Positions 56,328 through 64,000 of a stretch of DNA of 64,000 nucleotides are shown here, piece after piece. This DNA comes from Actinomadura violacea (GTDB lineage: Bacteria > Actinomycetota > Actinomycetes > Streptosporangiales > Streptosporangiaceae). The stretch lies in the NCBI RefSeq assembly GCF_017573465.1, contig NZ_JAGEPF010000007.1:186001-250000 (forward strand), given 5' to 3'. The position numbers and the translations under genes are program-made. The number at the start of each line of letters is the position of its first letter. Positions within the stretch are counted from its first letter, which is position 1. The notes under the pieces are model-generated. The model saw only the letters and a program-made list of their open reading frames with translations, was not told where the DNA came from and searched no databases.

Positions 56328-58514
56328 GTGTTCGCTCGCATCGGACGCGTCGTCGTGCATCACCCCTGGAGGGTGATCGCGGTGTGGCTGGCGGCGGCGA
56401 TCGCCGTCGTCGCGCTGGCGCCGAAACTGACCGCGACGACCGACGAGGCGTCGTTCCTACCGAGCCACTACGAGTCCATCCAGGCGCAGAACCTGCAGCA
56501 GAGGGCGTTCCCGCAGGCCGCGACGCCCGCCGCGATCATCGTCCTGGAACGGCAGGACGGGACGCCGCTGACGGCGGCGGACTCGAAGCGGGTCGCCGCC
56601 GTCGGGCAGGCGCTGTCCGGGGGGCACATCAAGAACGTCACCGCCGTGCAGACCGCCCCGGCCACCGGGAACAAGAAGATCCAGATTATCTCGGTGCAGA
56701 TGCCGAAACCGGAGGGCGCGCAGGGCAAGAACCAGACCGACGCGGTCAAGGAGCTGCGCTCGGCCCTGCAGGACCGCCTGCACGGCACCCACCTGAAGGG
56801 CGGGATCACCGGCACCGCCGCGCAGAACCTGGACGGCCAGGAGGCCGGGACCAAGGCCGAGGCGATCGTCGGCGCCGCCACCATCGGGCTGATCCTGGTG
56901 CTGCTCCTGCTGATCTTCCGCAGCCCGATCATCGCGCTGCTCCCGGTGATCACCATCGGCGCGGTGTCGCAGATCGCGACCGGGCTGATCGGCTGGGCCA
57001 ACGACCTCTTCGACCTCAAGACCGACAGCTCGGTCAGCTCCATGCTCATCGTCGTGCTGTTCGGGGTCGGCACCGACTACATCCTGTTCCTGATGTTCCG
57101 GTACCGGGAGCGGCTGCGCGCGGGCGAGGACTCCAGGACCGCGATGGTGTCGGCGATCGCGCGGGTCGGCGAGGCGATCTCGTCGGCCGCCGGCGCGGTG
57201 ATCATCGCGTTCCTGGCCCTGGTGCTGTCGACGCTCGCGCTGTTCCGCTCGCTCGGGCCCGCGCTGGCGATCGCGGTGGCGACGACGCTCCTGGCCGGGC
57301 TGACGCTGATCCCCGCGGTCGTGTCGCTGCTGGGCACGAAGGTGTTCTGGCCGTCCAAGGCCTGGCGGCAGGAGCCGAAGGGCGCCCGGTTCGCCGCGAT
57401 CGGCGGGTCGATGGGCCGCCACCCGGGCCGGTACGCCGCGGCCTCCGGCCTGCTGCTGGCGATCCTCGCGGCCTTCTCGCTCGGCTTCCACTCCAATTTC
57501 GACCTGTCCGGCGGCTCCATCCCGAAGGGCGCGGAGTCCACGGTGTGGCAGAAGGAGCTGCTCAAGGGCCTGCCCGCCGGCGCCACCGAGCCGTCCGAGG
57601 TCTACCTGCGCTCGACCGCCGGGACGCCGCTCGCGAAGGCCGGCCTCGACGGCTACAAGGCGAAGCTGGCCGCGGTGGACGGCGTCGGCAACGTCGCCGA
57701 CCCGGTGCTGTCGAAGGACCGGACCGTCGCCGACTTCCGCGTGACGCTCGCCGAGAAGCCGGAGTCGTCGTCGGCCATCGCGACGGTGAAGGGGCCGCTG
57801 CGCGACACCGCGCACCACGCCGCGCCGGCCGGGACGACCGCGGTCGTCGGCGGCATCACCTCGGTGTTCGTCGACATCCAGGCCGCGGTCGACCACGACT
57901 ACGCGGTGGTGTTCCCGGTCGCCGCCGTCCTGATCATGGTGATCCTCGGGCTGCTGCTGCGCAGCGTGGTCGCGCCCTGGTACCTGATGGCGTCGGTCGG
58001 GCTCGGGTTCGCCGCGACCCTCGGCGCCAGCGTGCTGATCTTCCAGCAGCTGCGCGGCGAGCCCGGGCTGATCTTCATGCTGCCGGTGATCATGTACCTG
58101 TTCGTCGTGGCGCTCGGCACCGACTACAACATCCTCATGATCGCCCGATTGCGCGAGGAGGCGCGGGAGGGACGGTCGCCGCGCGAGGCGGCCGCCCTGT
58201 CGGTGCGGCACGCGGGGCCGACCGTCGCCGCGGCCGGGGTCATCCTCGCCGGCACCTTCGCCTCACTGATGCTGGCGGGCGGCTCCACCCTCCTGCAGAT
58301 GGGCTTCGCGATCTCGGCGGGCATCGCGATCGCGGCGTTCGTCATGGCGCTGTTCTTCACCCCGGCGGTGACCGCGCTGATAGGCCACGCCGCCTGGTGG
58401 CCCGGTCGTGTGGGGGGACGACCCCCCGCGCCCCCCGGTGAGGGGACACTTCCCACACCCCTCGCTAGAGCCGGTCAGGAGGGGCGGCGTGGTGGTGCGG
58501 GCGGAATGCCGTAG
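56328..58514 (+). CDS. MMPL-family RND transporter
   Basis: 728 residues with 12 predicted helices and two outer porter-like domains. The RND/MMPL repeat is seen twice: FGVGTDYILFLMFRYRERLR in the first half and VALGTDYNILMIARLREEAR in the second. The N-terminus is the typical VFARIGRVVVHHPWRVIAVW. Such proteins export lipids, siderophores or drugs with proton drive. GTG56328 follows AGGAAGGA; ATG56310 is possible. The Gly/Pro-rich C-terminus overlaps the convergent TetR gene by 40 bp. It is probably controlled by the TetR encoded just upstream. Confidence 0.93.
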   Translation: MFARIGRVVVHHPWRVIAVWLAAAIAVVALAPKLTATTDEASFLPSHYESIQAQNLQQRAFPQAATPAAIIVLERQDGTPLTAADSKRVAAVGQALSGGHIKNVTAVQTAPATGNKKIQIISVQMPKPEGAQGKNQTDAVKELRSALQDRLHGTHLKGGITGTAAQNLDGQEAGTKAEAIVGAATIGLILVLLLLIFRSPIIALLPVITIGAVSQIATGLIGWANDLFDLKTDSSVSSMLIVVLFGVGTDYILFLMFRYRERLRAGEDSRTAMVSAIARVGEAISSAAGAVIIAFLALVLSTLALFRSLGPALAIAVATTLLAGLTLIPAVVSLLGTKVFWPSKAWRQEPKGARFAAIGGSMGRHPGRYAAASGLLLAILAAFSLGFHSNFDLSGGSIPKGAESTVWQKELLKGLPAGATEPSEVYLRSTAGTPLAKAGLDGYKAKLAAVDGVGNVADPVLSKDRTVADFRVTLAEKPESSSAIATVKGPLRDTAHHAAPAGTTAVVGGITSVFVDIQAAVDHDYAVVFPVAAVLIMVILGLLLRSVVAPWYLMASVGLGFAATLGASVLIFQQLRGEPGLIFMLPVIMYLFVVALGTDYNILMIARLREEAREGRSPREAAALSVRHAGPTVAAAGVILAGTFASLMLAGGSTLLQMGFAISAGIAIAAFVMALFFTPAVTALIGHAAWWPGRVGGRPPAPPGEGTLPTPLARAGQEGRRGGAGGMP

Positions 58515-59137
58515 ACCGTCAGCCAGATCGAGCGGGCGAGGGTGCGGGCGATGCGTTCGTCGCCCGCGCCCTCGTCGCCCGGAGGGGCGTCGTGGCGGCA
58601 GTGGGCTGAGACTGTGCGTTCGACCGTCCAGATCAGCACCTGGGCCGTCGTCCGGACGTCCATCTCCGGGTCGACGGTGCCCGCCCGCAGCTCCGTGTCG
58701 AGCCGTGCCTGGACGACGTCGGTGAAGCGGCGCATCCGGTCGCGCCAGAACTCCGCCACGTCGGGGTCGTAGCCCGCGACCTCGCCGAGCGCGTGCAGCA
58801 CGCGGCGGTGCTCGCGGTACGCGGCGATCATCTGCCGCATCGCGTGCGCGACGCCGTCCACCCCGTCGGCGTGGTCGGCCCGCCACCAGACGACCGCCTC
58901 GGCGAACAGCGCCTCGACGGCCTCGTCGGCCAGCGCGATGAGCAGCCGGCTCTTGTCGGGGAAGTGCAGGTAGAAGGTGGAGCGCGCGACCTGCGCGCGC
59001 TCGGCGATGCGCTGCACGGGCAGCTCGGTGTAGGGCGTCCCGTCGGCCATCATCTCCGCGGTCGTCCGCAGCACCCGGCGCCGGACGTCCTCGCGCCGTT
59101 CCCGGACCTTGCCGCGCGGCTGGGTGGTGGACGCCAT
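58475..59137 (-). CDS. TetR-family transcriptional regulator
   Basis: 220 residues. The helix-turn-helix is LPVQRIAERAQVARSTFYLH with FPDKSRLLIALADEAVEAL following. The C-terminal domain contains HADGVDGVAHAMRQMIAAYR. The start at ATG59137 is chosen because the MASTTQPRGKVRERRED leader is typical; the frame extends upstream. It is divergent from the CrtC-like/flavoprotein pair, and a dyad with an overlapping TTGACA (59185-59210) lies between. This is the probable repressor of that pair rather than of the MMPL gene it converges on. Confidence 0.9.
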   Translation of the reverse strand: MASTTQPRGKVRERREDVRRRVLRTTAEMMADGTPYTELPVQRIAERAQVARSTFYLHFPDKSRLLIALADEAVEALFAEAVVWWRADHADGVDGVAHAMRQMIAAYREHRRVLHALGEVAGYDPDVAEFWRDRMRRFTDVVQARLDTELRAGTVDPEMDVRTTAQVLIWTVERTVSAHCRHDAPPGDEGAGDERIARTLARSIWLTVYGIPPAPPRRPS

Positions 59138-59184
59138 GGCGGCAGCGTACCCGCGGCGGCGGGGCGCCGGGCGGCCGTAATCGG

Positions 59185-59210
59185 ACAGTGTGTCGACACT
59201 GTGCTTGACA
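59185..59210. promoter_or_regulatory. Dyad and -35 element before the CrtC-like gene
   Basis: ACAGTG (59185-59190) and CACTGT (59197-59202) form an 18-bp dyad with GTGTCGACAC at its core. TTGACA (59205-59210) follows at once, and another ACAGTG overlaps it. This suits repression of the rightward promoter by the divergent TetR. Confidence 0.6.
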
Positions 59211-59293
59211 GTGCCCGTGGACCGAATCACACTCGGTCCACGGCTCCCCGCCAGGGGCCGGACGCAACGGGGGGCTCAGCCGAGGAGGCTCTC

Positions 59294-60403
59294 GTGCCAC
59301 GTCACTCCGCCGCCCGCCGCCGCTCCATCGCCGGCCGTGCCGCTGCCGCGCTGGTGCTCGCGGCCGCCGCGCTCGTCCCCGTCGCGGCCCCGCCCGCCGC
59401 TGCGCAGTCCGCGCCCTCACCGTCCGGCCCGGACTCCTGGATCCCGCACACCGACGTCAAGCGGTCCGACCTTACGCAGGTGCCCGGCAAGCTCGCCGAG
59501 CCATCCGACGACGGGCCGCACCCCGGCTCCACCACCGAGTGGTGGTACACGCACGTGATGGACCCGGCGACGCACCGCACCTTCATCGCGATGCTGTTCA
59601 CGGCGCCCGTCCCCACCGGGGTGATCTTCTGGTACCCGGAGAAGGGGCAGAAGGTCGTCCTGCCGGAGCCGACCGCGGCCGTCACCGCCAAGCCCGGCCC
59701 GACCGTCGACAGCAGCGCCGGCGACCTGGCGTGGGACGCCGCGCGCCGCGCCTACCACCTGCAATGGCATGGGCTGTTCGCCAAGGCCGACATCTGGTTC
59801 GACCGCGCGCTGCCCGGCGTCACCGGCGGGCCGATCCGCTACGACGGCGACCAGACGATGTACTGGAGCGCACCCGTCGCGACGAGCCGGGTCCGCGGCT
59901 GGCTCCAGCCGCCGGGGTCGTCCTCGCGCATCAGCGTGAACGGCTGGCGCGGCTACCACGACCACAACTGGGGCCGGTTCAGCGTCGTCGACCAGCGGTA
60001 CTCGGGCTGGGAGTGGGGCGTCTCCCACGAGCCGGACGGCACCGCCACGCTGCTCGGCGGAGTGGTGAAGGGCGACGGGACCTGGCAGGGCGTCGTCGGC
60101 CGCGTCACCAAGCGCGAGACGTACGGGTGCATGACCACCATCAAGCTGTCGGACTGGCGGACGTCGGGGCTGTTCTCCTACCCCGAGACCACCACGCTGT
60201 CGTGCCCGTCCTCGCTGCACGCGACGCCGCAAGGGCTGAAGGGCGCCCGGCCCGGGCTGCGCACGAGTTTCCACGTCGTCGACCCGTTCATCCTCGACGC
60301 CGGGCTGCTCGCGCTGCCCGAGTCGCTCGGCCGCACCGTCCCCGGCTCGCTCGGCCTCATCGAGCACATCCGCACGCTGCCGTCGCGGCTGCCGCACTCC
60401 TGA
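59294..60403 (+). CDS. Exported CrtC/AttH-like lipocalin-type protein (putative hydratase)
   Basis: 369 residues with a basic Sec/Tat-like signal peptide (to about 38). The motifs TEWWYTH (81-87) and YHDHNWGRF (H222, H224, W226) mark the AttH/CrtC-type two-lipocalin-domain family, which includes carotenoid 1,2-hydratase. Other motifs are MYWSAPVATSRVRGWL and WEWGVSHEPDG. CrtC adds water across an isoprenoid double bond; most actinobacterial members are uncharacterised. The signal peptide places this one outside the cytoplasm. GTG59294 follows GAGGAGG. It forms an operon with a Tat-exported flavoprotein 67 bp downstream. Confidence 0.8.
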   Translation: MPRHSAARRRSIAGRAAAALVLAAAALVPVAAPPAAAQSAPSPSGPDSWIPHTDVKRSDLTQVPGKLAEPSDDGPHPGSTTEWWYTHVMDPATHRTFIAMLFTAPVPTGVIFWYPEKGQKVVLPEPTAAVTAKPGPTVDSSAGDLAWDAARRAYHLQWHGLFAKADIWFDRALPGVTGGPIRYDGDQTMYWSAPVATSRVRGWLQPPGSSSRISVNGWRGYHDHNWGRFSVVDQRYSGWEWGVSHEPDGTATLLGGVVKGDGTWQGVVGRVTKRETYGCMTTIKLSDWRTSGLFSYPETTTLSCPSSLHATPQGLKGARPGLRTSFHVVDPFILDAGLLALPESLGRTVPGSLGLIEHIRTLPSRLPHS

Positions 60404-60470
60404 CCCCGGACGGTCCGGACCCGGACGCGTCCACCCCGCACGTTCACCGGCCCCGAGGAGGCGGCGACCC

Positions 60471-62261
60471 ATGATGACCGAGCACGGGAACGACAAGGGC
60501 ACCGACGGTGTCTCGCGCCGCCGGGTGCTGTACGGCACGGCTGCGGCTGGAGCGGCGACGCTGCTGCCCGGCACGGCGTCCGCCCGCGCGGCGGGCGGAC
60601 GGAACGCGGGCACGGTCGCCGTGCTGGGCGGCGGCATGGCCGGGCTCGCCGCCGCCCACGAACTGGCCGAACGCGGATTCACCGTCACCGTCTTCGAACG
60701 CAAGGCGCTCGGCGGAAAGGCGCGGAGCATCCCCGTCACCGGAACCGGCAGAGGCGGACGGCGGGATCTGCAAGGCGAGCACGGTTTCCGCTTCTTCCCC
60801 GGCTTCTACCGGAACGTGCCCGACACGATGCGGCGCATCCCGTTCCCCGGCAACGCCGGCGGAGTCCACGACAACCTCCTCCCGCTCACCTCGACGCGCA
60901 TATCCCGCAACGCCGGCCGGTCGGACATCATCGTCCCGGAACTGACCTCACCGGGCGGCGGCGGCCTCGACCTGGACGTATTGAAGGAGACCCTGACCGG
61001 CCTCGTGCAGCAGGCCGCCGCCATTCCCGCGTCCGAGCTCGCCCTTTTCGTCAACCGGTTCATCGTCTACCTCACCAGCAGTGACGACCGGCGCCTCGGG
61101 CAATGGGAGCACGTTCCCTGGTGGCAGTACGTGCGCGCCGATGGCAAATCGAAGGACTACCGCGCGATCGTGGCGCGGTTCCTGACGCGCGGCTTGGTCG
61201 CGGTGAAGGAGGAGGTCGCCAGCACCAAGACGGTCGGCGCGATGGGGGAGGCGTTCCTGCTGTCGGGGCTCGGCCTCGGCGCCGACGGCGGCCTCGCCCG
61301 CATGCTGAACGCCCCCACCAACGAGGCGTGGATCGACCCGTGGGTCCGCTACCTGCGCGGACGCGGTGTCCGGTTCGAGGTCGGGCAGACCGTCGAGGCG
61401 CTGGAGGTGGGCGGCGGCCGCGTCCGCTCGGTCCGGCTCGTGGACGCGGCGGGCCGGCGCCGCACCGCCGCCGCGGACTGGTTCGTGAGCGCGATGCCGG
61501 TCGACCGGGCCAAGGCGCTGCTGTCCCCGGCCGTCCTCGCGCTCGACCCTTCCCTGGCGTCGATGCGGGACCTGCGCACCGAATGGATGAACGGCCTGCA
61601 GTTCTTCCTGCGACGGTCCCCGCACGGCATCGACCAGGAGGTCAATTTCATGGACTCGCCCTGGCAGATCACCGCGGTCCTGCAGAGCAGACTGTGGAAG
61701 CACGACTTCACCCGCGACTTCGGCGACGGGAAGGTCGCCGACTGCCTCTCCCTCGACATCTCCGACTGGGACACCCCGGGGATCGTGTACGGGAAGCCGG
61801 CGAAGAAATGCACGCGGGCGCAGATCGCCAAGGAATGCTGGGCGCAGATGAAGGACCACCTGGAGGACACCGGCCGGTCCGTCCTCCCCGACGACCTGCT
61901 GCACTCCTGGTTCCTCGATCCCGCGATCGGCTGGAAGGCGTCCGCCGGGCAGAACACCAACGACGAGCCGCTGATGGTGAACACGGTCGGCAGCTGGGCC
62001 AAGCGCCCGGAGGCCCGGACGCGGATCCCGAACCTGTTCATGGCGGGCGACTACGTCCGGACGAACGTCGACCTGGCCACCATGGAGGGCGCCAACGAGT
62101 CCGGCCGCGCCGCGGTCAACGCGCTGCTCGACGCGTCCGGCTCGCCCGCGCGGCGCGTCGAGATGTACACGCTCTACCGGCCGCCGGAGCTGGACGGCCT
62201 CAAGAAGCTGGACGCGCAGCGCTACCGCGCCGGGCAGCGCAACCTCTTCGACACCCTGTGA
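60471..62261 (+). CDS. Tat-exported FAD oxidoreductase, phytoene-desaturase/HpnE-like
   Basis: 596 residues. A twin-arginine signal (SRRRVLYGTAAAG, 15-27) ends near TASARA at 40. The FAD motif is VLGGGMAGLAAAHEL (51-65), followed by FERKALGGKARS. The EHGFRFFPGFYRNVPDTMRR and GDYVRTNVDLATMEGANESG motifs match NAD(P)-binding desaturases and squalene-associated (HpnE-like) proteins. It likely oxidises or desaturates an isoprenoid or other lipid outside the membrane, with pre-folded FAD export by Tat. Tandem ATG starts (60471, 60474) follow GAGGAGG. Its partner is the exported CrtC-like protein. Confidence 0.86.
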   Translation: MMTEHGNDKGTDGVSRRRVLYGTAAAGAATLLPGTASARAAGGRNAGTVAVLGGGMAGLAAAHELAERGFTVTVFERKALGGKARSIPVTGTGRGGRRDLQGEHGFRFFPGFYRNVPDTMRRIPFPGNAGGVHDNLLPLTSTRISRNAGRSDIIVPELTSPGGGGLDLDVLKETLTGLVQQAAAIPASELALFVNRFIVYLTSSDDRRLGQWEHVPWWQYVRADGKSKDYRAIVARFLTRGLVAVKEEVASTKTVGAMGEAFLLSGLGLGADGGLARMLNAPTNEAWIDPWVRYLRGRGVRFEVGQTVEALEVGGGRVRSVRLVDAAGRRRTAAADWFVSAMPVDRAKALLSPAVLALDPSLASMRDLRTEWMNGLQFFLRRSPHGIDQEVNFMDSPWQITAVLQSRLWKHDFTRDFGDGKVADCLSLDISDWDTPGIVYGKPAKKCTRAQIAKECWAQMKDHLEDTGRSVLPDDLLHSWFLDPAIGWKASAGQNTNDEPLMVNTVGSWAKRPEARTRIPNLFMAGDYVRTNVDLATMEGANESGRAAVNALLDASGSPARRVEMYTLYRPPELDGLKKLDAQRYRAGQRNLFDTL

Positions 62262-62315
62262 GCGAGAACCGCCGTGCCGGCCGTCCGAGCCTTATAGACG
62301 GCAGTATCTTTTTGG

Positions 62316-62321
62316 TAGCCT
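62316..62321 (+). promoter_or_regulatory. Candidate -10 box for the last Ser/Thr kinase
   Basis: TAGCCT lies 36 bases before the GTG at 62358 and 18 bases after TTATAG (62292-62297), within a short AT-richer run. Confidence 0.35.
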
Positions 62322-62357
62322 GTGCCCCCGGATCACGTCGTGCGGTGGGGGATGCCA

Positions 62358-64000
62358 GTGCGGCCGCTTCAGGCTGGGGACGCGCCGGGCATCGGCCCGT
62401 ACCGGCTGCTCGCACGGCTGGGCGCCGGCGGCATGGGGACGGTGTTCCTCGCCGCCTCGCCCGGCGGCCGGCTCGTGGCGCTCAAGGTCGTGCGAGCCGA
62501 ATTCGCCGACGACGACCGGTTCCGCGAAAGGTTCCGGCGGGAGATCGCCGCCGCCCGCCGGGTCAGCGGCCTCTACACCGCGCCGGTGCTGGACGGCGAC
62601 GCCGACGCCCCGCACCCCTGGCTCGCCGTCGCCTACGTGCCGGCCCCCACGCTGGCCGAGGCGGTCGCCGCGATCGGCCCGCTCCCGGAGGCCCCGCTGC
62701 GCGCGCTGGGCGCCGGGCTGGCCGAGGCGCTGCTGGCCGTGCACGCGGCGGGCCTGGTCCACCGCGACCTCAAACCGGGCAACATCCTGCTGGCCGGCGA
62801 CGGCCCGAAGGTCATCGACTTCGGCATCACCAAGGCCGTCGACGCCTCGCAGCTCACCGGCACCGACGGCGTGCTCGGGACCCCGGCGTACATGTCGCCC
62901 GAGCAGATCACCGCGAGCAGGGACGCCGGCCCCGCGTCCGACGTGTTCTCGCTCGCGGCCGTGCTGGCGTACGCGGCCACCGGCATCGGCCCGTTCAGCG
63001 CCGGAGACCCCGCGTCCCTGCTCTACCGGGTGATGTACGAGGAGCCGCGGCTGGACGGGGTGCCCGGACCGCTGCGCGGGCTGCTCGCCGCCTGCCTGGA
63101 CAAGGAACCGGGCGGGCGTCCGGGACCGCAGGCGGTGCTGGACGCGCTCCTCCCCGCCGATCCGGCGGCGCTGATCTCCCCCGCGCTCCGCCGGGAGGTG
63201 GCGGCGCGGGAGGCGGAGGCCACGGCGGTGGCCTCCGCGCCCGTCACGCTGCCTCCGCCTCCGCCGCAGGCCGACGATGGCGGCGCCCACCCCGGGCGGC
63301 GCCGCGTCCTGCGCCTGGCGGCGGTCGCCGCCGTCGCGGTGGCCGGCACCGGCGGCGGCGCCACGGCCTGGGCGCTGAACCGCCGGGACGCCAAGCCCGT
63401 CAAGCCCGCCCCGCGCGTCAGCCGCCTCGCGACCGCCCCCGCGCCCGCTTGGACCCTTTCGTGGCCCGGACGGTTCGACGACGGGCTGGGCCTGAACGTC
63501 TCCCTCGCGGGGGACACGGTGGTGTGGCGCGGGCACCGGGCGATCCTCGGCGTGCACGCCGCCTCGGGCCGCCGGCTCTGGACCTTCGACCGCCCGACCG
63601 GGGGCTCGTCCATATTCAGCCCCGGCTACCGCGTTTTCGGCACCGCGGTCTTCGCGCTCGCCGCCACCGACGCCCCCCGGCCGAACGTCGTCCATGTGAT
63701 CGACGCGGCGACGGGGTCCGCCAGACCGGTGGAGCTGCCCGGCGAGGTCACCGAGCTGACCGACGTGTACGGGACGATCGGGAGCACGGCTTTCGTCGGC
63801 GGCACCGTCCGCCGCACCGGCGACGAGATGGTCGTGTTCGCCGTGGACGTCGGCAGCGGACGGGTCCTGTGGCGCTTCCCGAGCGGAGCTGACAAGATCT
63901 CCGGCGTCGCCGACGGCGGCCGCCTGTACGTCATGACGCCGGAAGTGCTGCTCGGCATCGAGGCCGCGACGGGCGACACGGCGTGGAAGCGCACCTGGTA
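62358..64000 (+). CDS. Ser/Thr protein kinase with PQQ-like repeat outer domain, runs off right edge
   Basis: Partial, at least 547 residues. The kinase domain starts IGPYRLLARLGAGGMGTVFL. Lysine K43 (VALKVV), HRDLKPGN (D137), DFG (D154) and GTPAYMSPEQ are all present. A Pro-rich linker and one membrane helix (about 317-340) follow. The outer part has PQQ-binding-like propeller repeats such as GVHAASGRRLWTFDRP, AVDVGSGRVLWRFPSG and IEAATGDTAWKRTW. GTG62358 lies six bases after GGGGG; ATG62352 is too close to that site. The repeat domain probably senses an outside ligand. Confidence 0.92.
   Translation, partial: MRPLQAGDAPGIGPYRLLARLGAGGMGTVFLAASPGGRLVALKVVRAEFADDDRFRERFRREIAAARRVSGLYTAPVLDGDADAPHPWLAVAYVPAPTLAEAVAAIGPLPEAPLRALGAGLAEALLAVHAAGLVHRDLKPGNILLAGDGPKVIDFGITKAVDASQLTGTDGVLGTPAYMSPEQITASRDAGPASDVFSLAAVLAYAATGIGPFSAGDPASLLYRVMYEEPRLDGVPGPLRGLLAACLDKEPGGRPGPQAVLDALLPADPAALISPALRREVAAREAEATAVASAPVTLPPPPPQADDGGAHPGRRRVLRLAAVAAVAVAGTGGGATAWALNRRDAKPVKPAPRVSRLATAPAPAWTLSWPGRFDDGLGLNVSLAGDTVVWRGHRAILGVHAASGRRLWTFDRPTGGSSIFSPGYRVFGTAVFALAATDAPRPNVVHVIDAATGSARPVELPGEVTELTDVYGTIGSTAFVGGTVRRTGDEMVVFAVDVGSGRVLWRFPSGADKISGVADGGRLYVMTPEVLLGIEAATGDTAWKRTW

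Noticed and set aside
60404..60470. CCGGACGGTCCGG-type repeat as terminator between the CrtC-like and flavoprotein genes
   Set aside because: The stem is short (5 bp) with overlapping arms, and the genes appear to form one operon.
61103..63892. 929-codon plus-strand frame across the flavoprotein and the last kinase
   Set aside because: It is shifted relative to both genes. The kinase motifs lie in the frame starting at 62358, which is open to the window end.

Overview
The window is very GC-rich, with almost every third codon position G or C and many GTG starts. The gene families are those of a filamentous actinomycete: an AfsR-type regulator, MmyB-type XRE regulators, an F420-type LLM oxidoreductase, Ser/Thr kinases, a P450 with a [3Fe-4S] ferredoxin, and teichoic-acid and Tat/lipoprotein exported proteins. 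A member of the Thermomonosporaceae/Streptosporangiales (Actinomadura-like) is the best guess, from family content only. It looks like chromosomal accessory sequence with short operons and many regulator-transporter pairs. I saw no rRNA, tRNA, CRISPR array, insertion sequence or prophage. No gene-free stretch exceeds about 260 bases.

Layout. 1-1.9 kb: fragment of a CoA-transferase/hydrolase gene, an MFS pump and a divergent HxlR regulator sharing a direct-repeat operator. 2.0-5.3 kb: SdsA1-type alkyl sulfatase, GAP/Sap membrane protein and a secreted trypsin-like protease. 5.5-10.5 kb: AfsR-like regulator, AhpD-like and hemerythrin proteins, and a convergent FadR-type GntR. 10.7-15.3 kb: ECF sigma factor with its membrane partner, an XRE-MFS pair and DUF2255. 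15.5-21.9 kb: cell-envelope group (GT2 plus glycerophosphotransferase fusion, NodB-like lipoprotein, beta-propeller lipoprotein, DUF2207 protein). 22.0-25.0 kb: TetR, TauD-type dioxygenase and MFS. 25.2-28.4 kb: small enzymes, including an arginase-family protein with an altered metal ligand.

28.4-31.6 kb is a compact redox group: YbdK-type carboxylate-amine ligase and a haem-oxygenase-fold iron enzyme, facing a CDGSH iron-sulfur protein and a HemK2-like methyltransferase. 31.8-37.4 kb: a decayed NmrA-type gene, an orphan Imm51-like protein, a P-loop kinase, a Ser/Thr kinase and a second XRE-MFS pair. 37.6-44.0 kb reads as an amino-sugar module: exported exo-glucosaminidase, ROK kinase, APC permease and ROK repressor with a 17-bp palindrome between the last two. 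44.0-51.6 kb is mixed: repeat protein, LLM oxidoreductase, TetR-hydrolase pair with twin palindromes, large membrane protein, NAD kinase and esterase.

51.7-55.5 kb holds TetR, P450, ferredoxin and an amine-oxidase flavoprotein. 55.6-58.5 kb holds a TetR-MMPL pair under a perfect 16-bp inverted repeat. 59.1-62.3 kb has a TetR divergent from two exported enzymes, one CrtC/AttH-like and one Tat-exported phytoene-desaturase-like flavoprotein. The last two, with the 28.4-31.6 kb group, are the best candidates for poorly described pathways. The right edge cuts a Ser/Thr kinase with a PQQ-like repeat domain.
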